From Desulforapulum autotrophicum HRM2 (GTDB taxonomy: Bacteria > Desulfobacterota > Desulfobacteria > Desulfobacterales > Desulfobacteraceae), in the NCBI RefSeq assembly GCF_000020365.1, contig NC_012108.1:4596001-4660000 (forward strand): a stretch of 64,000 bases of DNA, in the 5' to 3' direction. The notes under the pieces were generated by a model. The model saw only the letters and a list, made by a program, of their open reading frames with translations. It searched no databases and was not told where the DNA came from. Both the position numbers and the translations under genes were made by a program. This document shows, piece by piece, positions 62,674 to 64,000 of this stretch (its first letter is position 1; each line of letters starts with the position of its first letter).

Positions 62674-63360
62674 TCAGGCCCTGGTCCTCATGGCCTCCAC
62701 CGGCTGCATTCTTGCTGCCACAAGGGCAGGATATAGGACACCTAAAATGCTCAACAAAGACCCCAGCCCCATTGCCGATCCCAGGGTAAAGACCACGTCT
62801 GACCAGGAAATAATGACAAAGACATGGGTACCAAAGGTTAACGCCGAGGTCAAAAGTGCCACAGATATTCCCAGAAAAGCCCCGGCCCCAGCACCGATAA
62901 AGCCCTGGATGGTTGCCTCGATCAAAAAAAGCCTCAGGATAAACCGGTCCAGGGCACCCAGACACTTCATGGTGCCGATCTCCCTGAATCGCTCGGTCAC
63001 AGCCATGAGCTGGGTATTGACAATGCCCACCACACACACCAGCAGAGAAAGGGAAAGTATCCAGCGCTGCTTTGGATTATTTCCCGGATCATCCACGTCA
63101 TACCCCTGTTGAACCAGCTTTTCCACGGCAAGGGAATCCTGGGACAGGATAATCCCCTGGGCCACCACAACATTTGTTTTCACATAGCTGTAAAATGAAA
63201 TGGCAAGCACCAGGCTCAGCAGTGTGATGAACGAGCGGAAAAATCTGGCTCGTATGCTCTTGACAGCAATCTCCACGGATTTAAAAAAGGGCAGTGTCAC
63301 CTGCCGCCCAGACCTTGAAACCCTGCGCTCTTGTCGTCTGTTCCAGGAGAATAATACCAT
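62674..63360 (-). CDS. Small FtsX-type permease
   Basis: 228 aa from ATG 63360. Four membrane helices in FtsX order: one at about 35-55 (ITLLSLVLAISFYSYV), then about 97-117, 150-170 and 190-215. The motif VNTQLMAVTERFREIGTMKCLGA is the FtsX coupling-helix region contacting the ATPase. The extracytoplasmic domain is only about 45 residues, much shorter than in MacB or LolC/E. It is one base after the glycosyltransferase stop. Confidence 0.82.
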   Translation of the reverse strand: MVLFSWNRRQERRVSRSGRQVTLPFFKSVEIAVKSIRARFFRSFITLLSLVLAISFYSYVKTNVVVAQGIILSQDSLAVEKLVQQGYDVDDPGNNPKQRWILSLSLLVCVVGIVNTQLMAVTERFREIGTMKCLGALDRFILRLFLIEATIQGFIGAGAGAFLGISVALLTSALTFGTHVFVIISWSDVVFTLGSAMGLGSLLSILGVLYPALVAARMQPVEAMRTRA

Positions 63361-63361
63361 A

Positions 63362-64000
63362 CTATGCCCCTTCCGGGGGAGAAGGACACTCCAGGGCGTC
63401 TGTCTCCTTGGATTTATTCCCATTTTTTTTGTTCCTGAAGGTTGATATCCGGGAACAGATCCTGTCAATGCCTGTGAGGGAAAAATCCGCCATGGCCCTG
63501 CGAAAGCATCCAGAATGGGAAAGCATGGCCAGAATTTTCTCCCGCATAAGATCGGGGCTCACCATGGCCCAGGAAATATAATCAAGCAGCCCCTTTTTTT
63601 CCATGGCCATGGCCCGGATGAGTTGTTCCTTGCGGGGGTCCTCCCTGGGAATAACAAGGGAGGGGATCTTAAGGGAAAGGATTTCGCACACGGTGTTGTA
63701 CCCCCCCATGCACACCACAAGATCAGAGGCTGCAAACAGCTGTTCCATGTGGATAAAAAACTGATACACCAGAATCCCAAGGGCCCTTGCCCGTTCATGA
63801 ACAACGGCATTTTCATCATCGGAAAGAAACGGCCCTGTGATGAGAACGGTCTTGAAGGGAAAAGGGTCAGACGATGCTGCCATGATTTCCAGCATGGTGA
63901 GATAGGCGTTGAGCACCCAGAAACCGTCCCCTCCCCCCCCGGTGGTCACCGTCACCAGGCGCTCTTTTGGGTCAAGGGCAAGCTGTTTCTGGATATCCTC
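63362..64000 (-). CDS. Glycosyltransferase family 28/MurG-like, N-terminal part outside the window
   Basis: 212 codons of the C-terminal half are visible; the frame is open to the window end. GGGGDGF and LVVCMGGYNTVCEILSLKIPSLVIPR follow the MurG/GT28 nucleotide-sugar site (glycine-rich turn, E-x-x-x-x-x-P-x-I-x-x-P-R), with KEQLIRAMAMEKKG behind it. The tail is basic. It would glycosylate a lipid or envelope acceptor. It heads the FtsX/peptidase-like/OPT cluster as far as visible and is separated from the permease gene by one base. Confidence 0.8.
   Translation of the reverse strand, partial: EDIQKQLALDPKERLVTVTTGGGGDGFWVLNAYLTMLEIMAASSDPFPFKTVLITGPFLSDDENAVVHERARALGILVYQFFIHMEQLFAASDLVVCMGGYNTVCEILSLKIPSLVIPREDPRKEQLIRAMAMEKKGLLDYISWAMVSPDLMREKILAMLSHSGCFRRAMADFSLTGIDRICSRISTFRNKKNGNKSKETDALECPSPPEGA

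Noticed and set aside
1-64000. CRISPR arrays, tRNA and rRNA genes
   Set aside because: No regularly spaced repeats and no tRNA or rRNA-like sequences were recognised by eye; a tRNA missed by eye cannot be excluded.

Overview
The window most likely comes from an anaerobic, complete-oxidising, sulfate-reducing deltaproteobacterium (Desulfobacterota, close to Desulfobacterium/Desulfobacter). This rests on gene content alone: a selenocysteine formate dehydrogenase exported by Tat, a Ni-Fe-S CO dehydrogenase (CooS), a KorAB-type 2-oxoacid:ferredoxin oxidoreductase, citrate synthase with isocitrate dehydrogenase, GTP-type PEP carboxykinase, rubrerythrin, several rubredoxin-like domains, a multihaem cytochrome c, and a LivF/PaaK-like CoA ligase pair. 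No sulfate-reduction gene lies inside the window, so the assignment is inference.

Layout. 1-870: 3' end of a radical SAM gene. 1.0-7.6 kb (minus): a small unknown protein, a methyltransferase, then peroxiredoxin, thioredoxin-like protein, FdhB and Sec-FdhA. 7.8-10.1 kb (plus): exonuclease III and a pentahaem cytochrome. 10.2-13.2 kb: CooS divergent from a zinc-ribbon/rubrerythrin pair. 13.3-17.2 kb (minus): a redox/TCA operon (zinc ribbon, glutaredoxin, ferredoxin:thioredoxin reductase catalytic subunit, citrate synthase, rubredoxin-DUF2231, isocitrate dehydrogenase). 17.7-23.2 kb (plus): KorAB, an FMN dehydrogenase with a rubredoxin-like head, NifU, NifS. 23.3-28.1 kb (minus): EamA permease, GAF-HD-GYP protein, PckG. 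28.6-34.0 kb (plus): a partner-switching operon (SpoIIE-type phosphatase, an ABC exporter with an inserted domain, cNMP-binding protein, RsbW-like kinase, STAS protein). 34.0-35.9 kb (minus): PqqD-like protein and two unknown proteins. 36.2-38.1 kb: LivF and PaaK-like ligase. 38.6-44.7 kb: a cation-handling locus (two HMA-like proteins, Na+/Ca2+ exchanger, HMA-headed P-type ATPase, DUF5132 protein). 45.1-47.5 kb: DeoR regulator and PIN-PhoH ATPase.

47.6-51.9 kb is a decayed mobile region: broken chemoreceptor, solute-binding and histidine-kinase fragments, the 3' end of a group II intron with recognisable domains V and VI, and an intact IS91-family transposase flanked by strong hairpins. 52.0-64.0 kb (minus) holds a macro-domain protein, a SpoIIAA-like protein and an envelope cluster: glycosyltransferase, small FtsX permease, LolD/MacB-like ATPase, a 1599-residue degenerate M28 peptidase fused to an FtsX permease, and two large OPT-like membrane proteins.

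The main new observations are: a TGCCACAATGTGGCA palindrome shared by the cooS upstream region and the nifUS promoter; a dispersed double-hairpin repeat of about 90 bp in four copies; the ABC exporter with roughly 240 extra residues between Q-loop and signature motif; and the pseudo-M28/FtsX/OPT envelope cluster. All assignments were made by reading translations, motifs and context; no database search was run.
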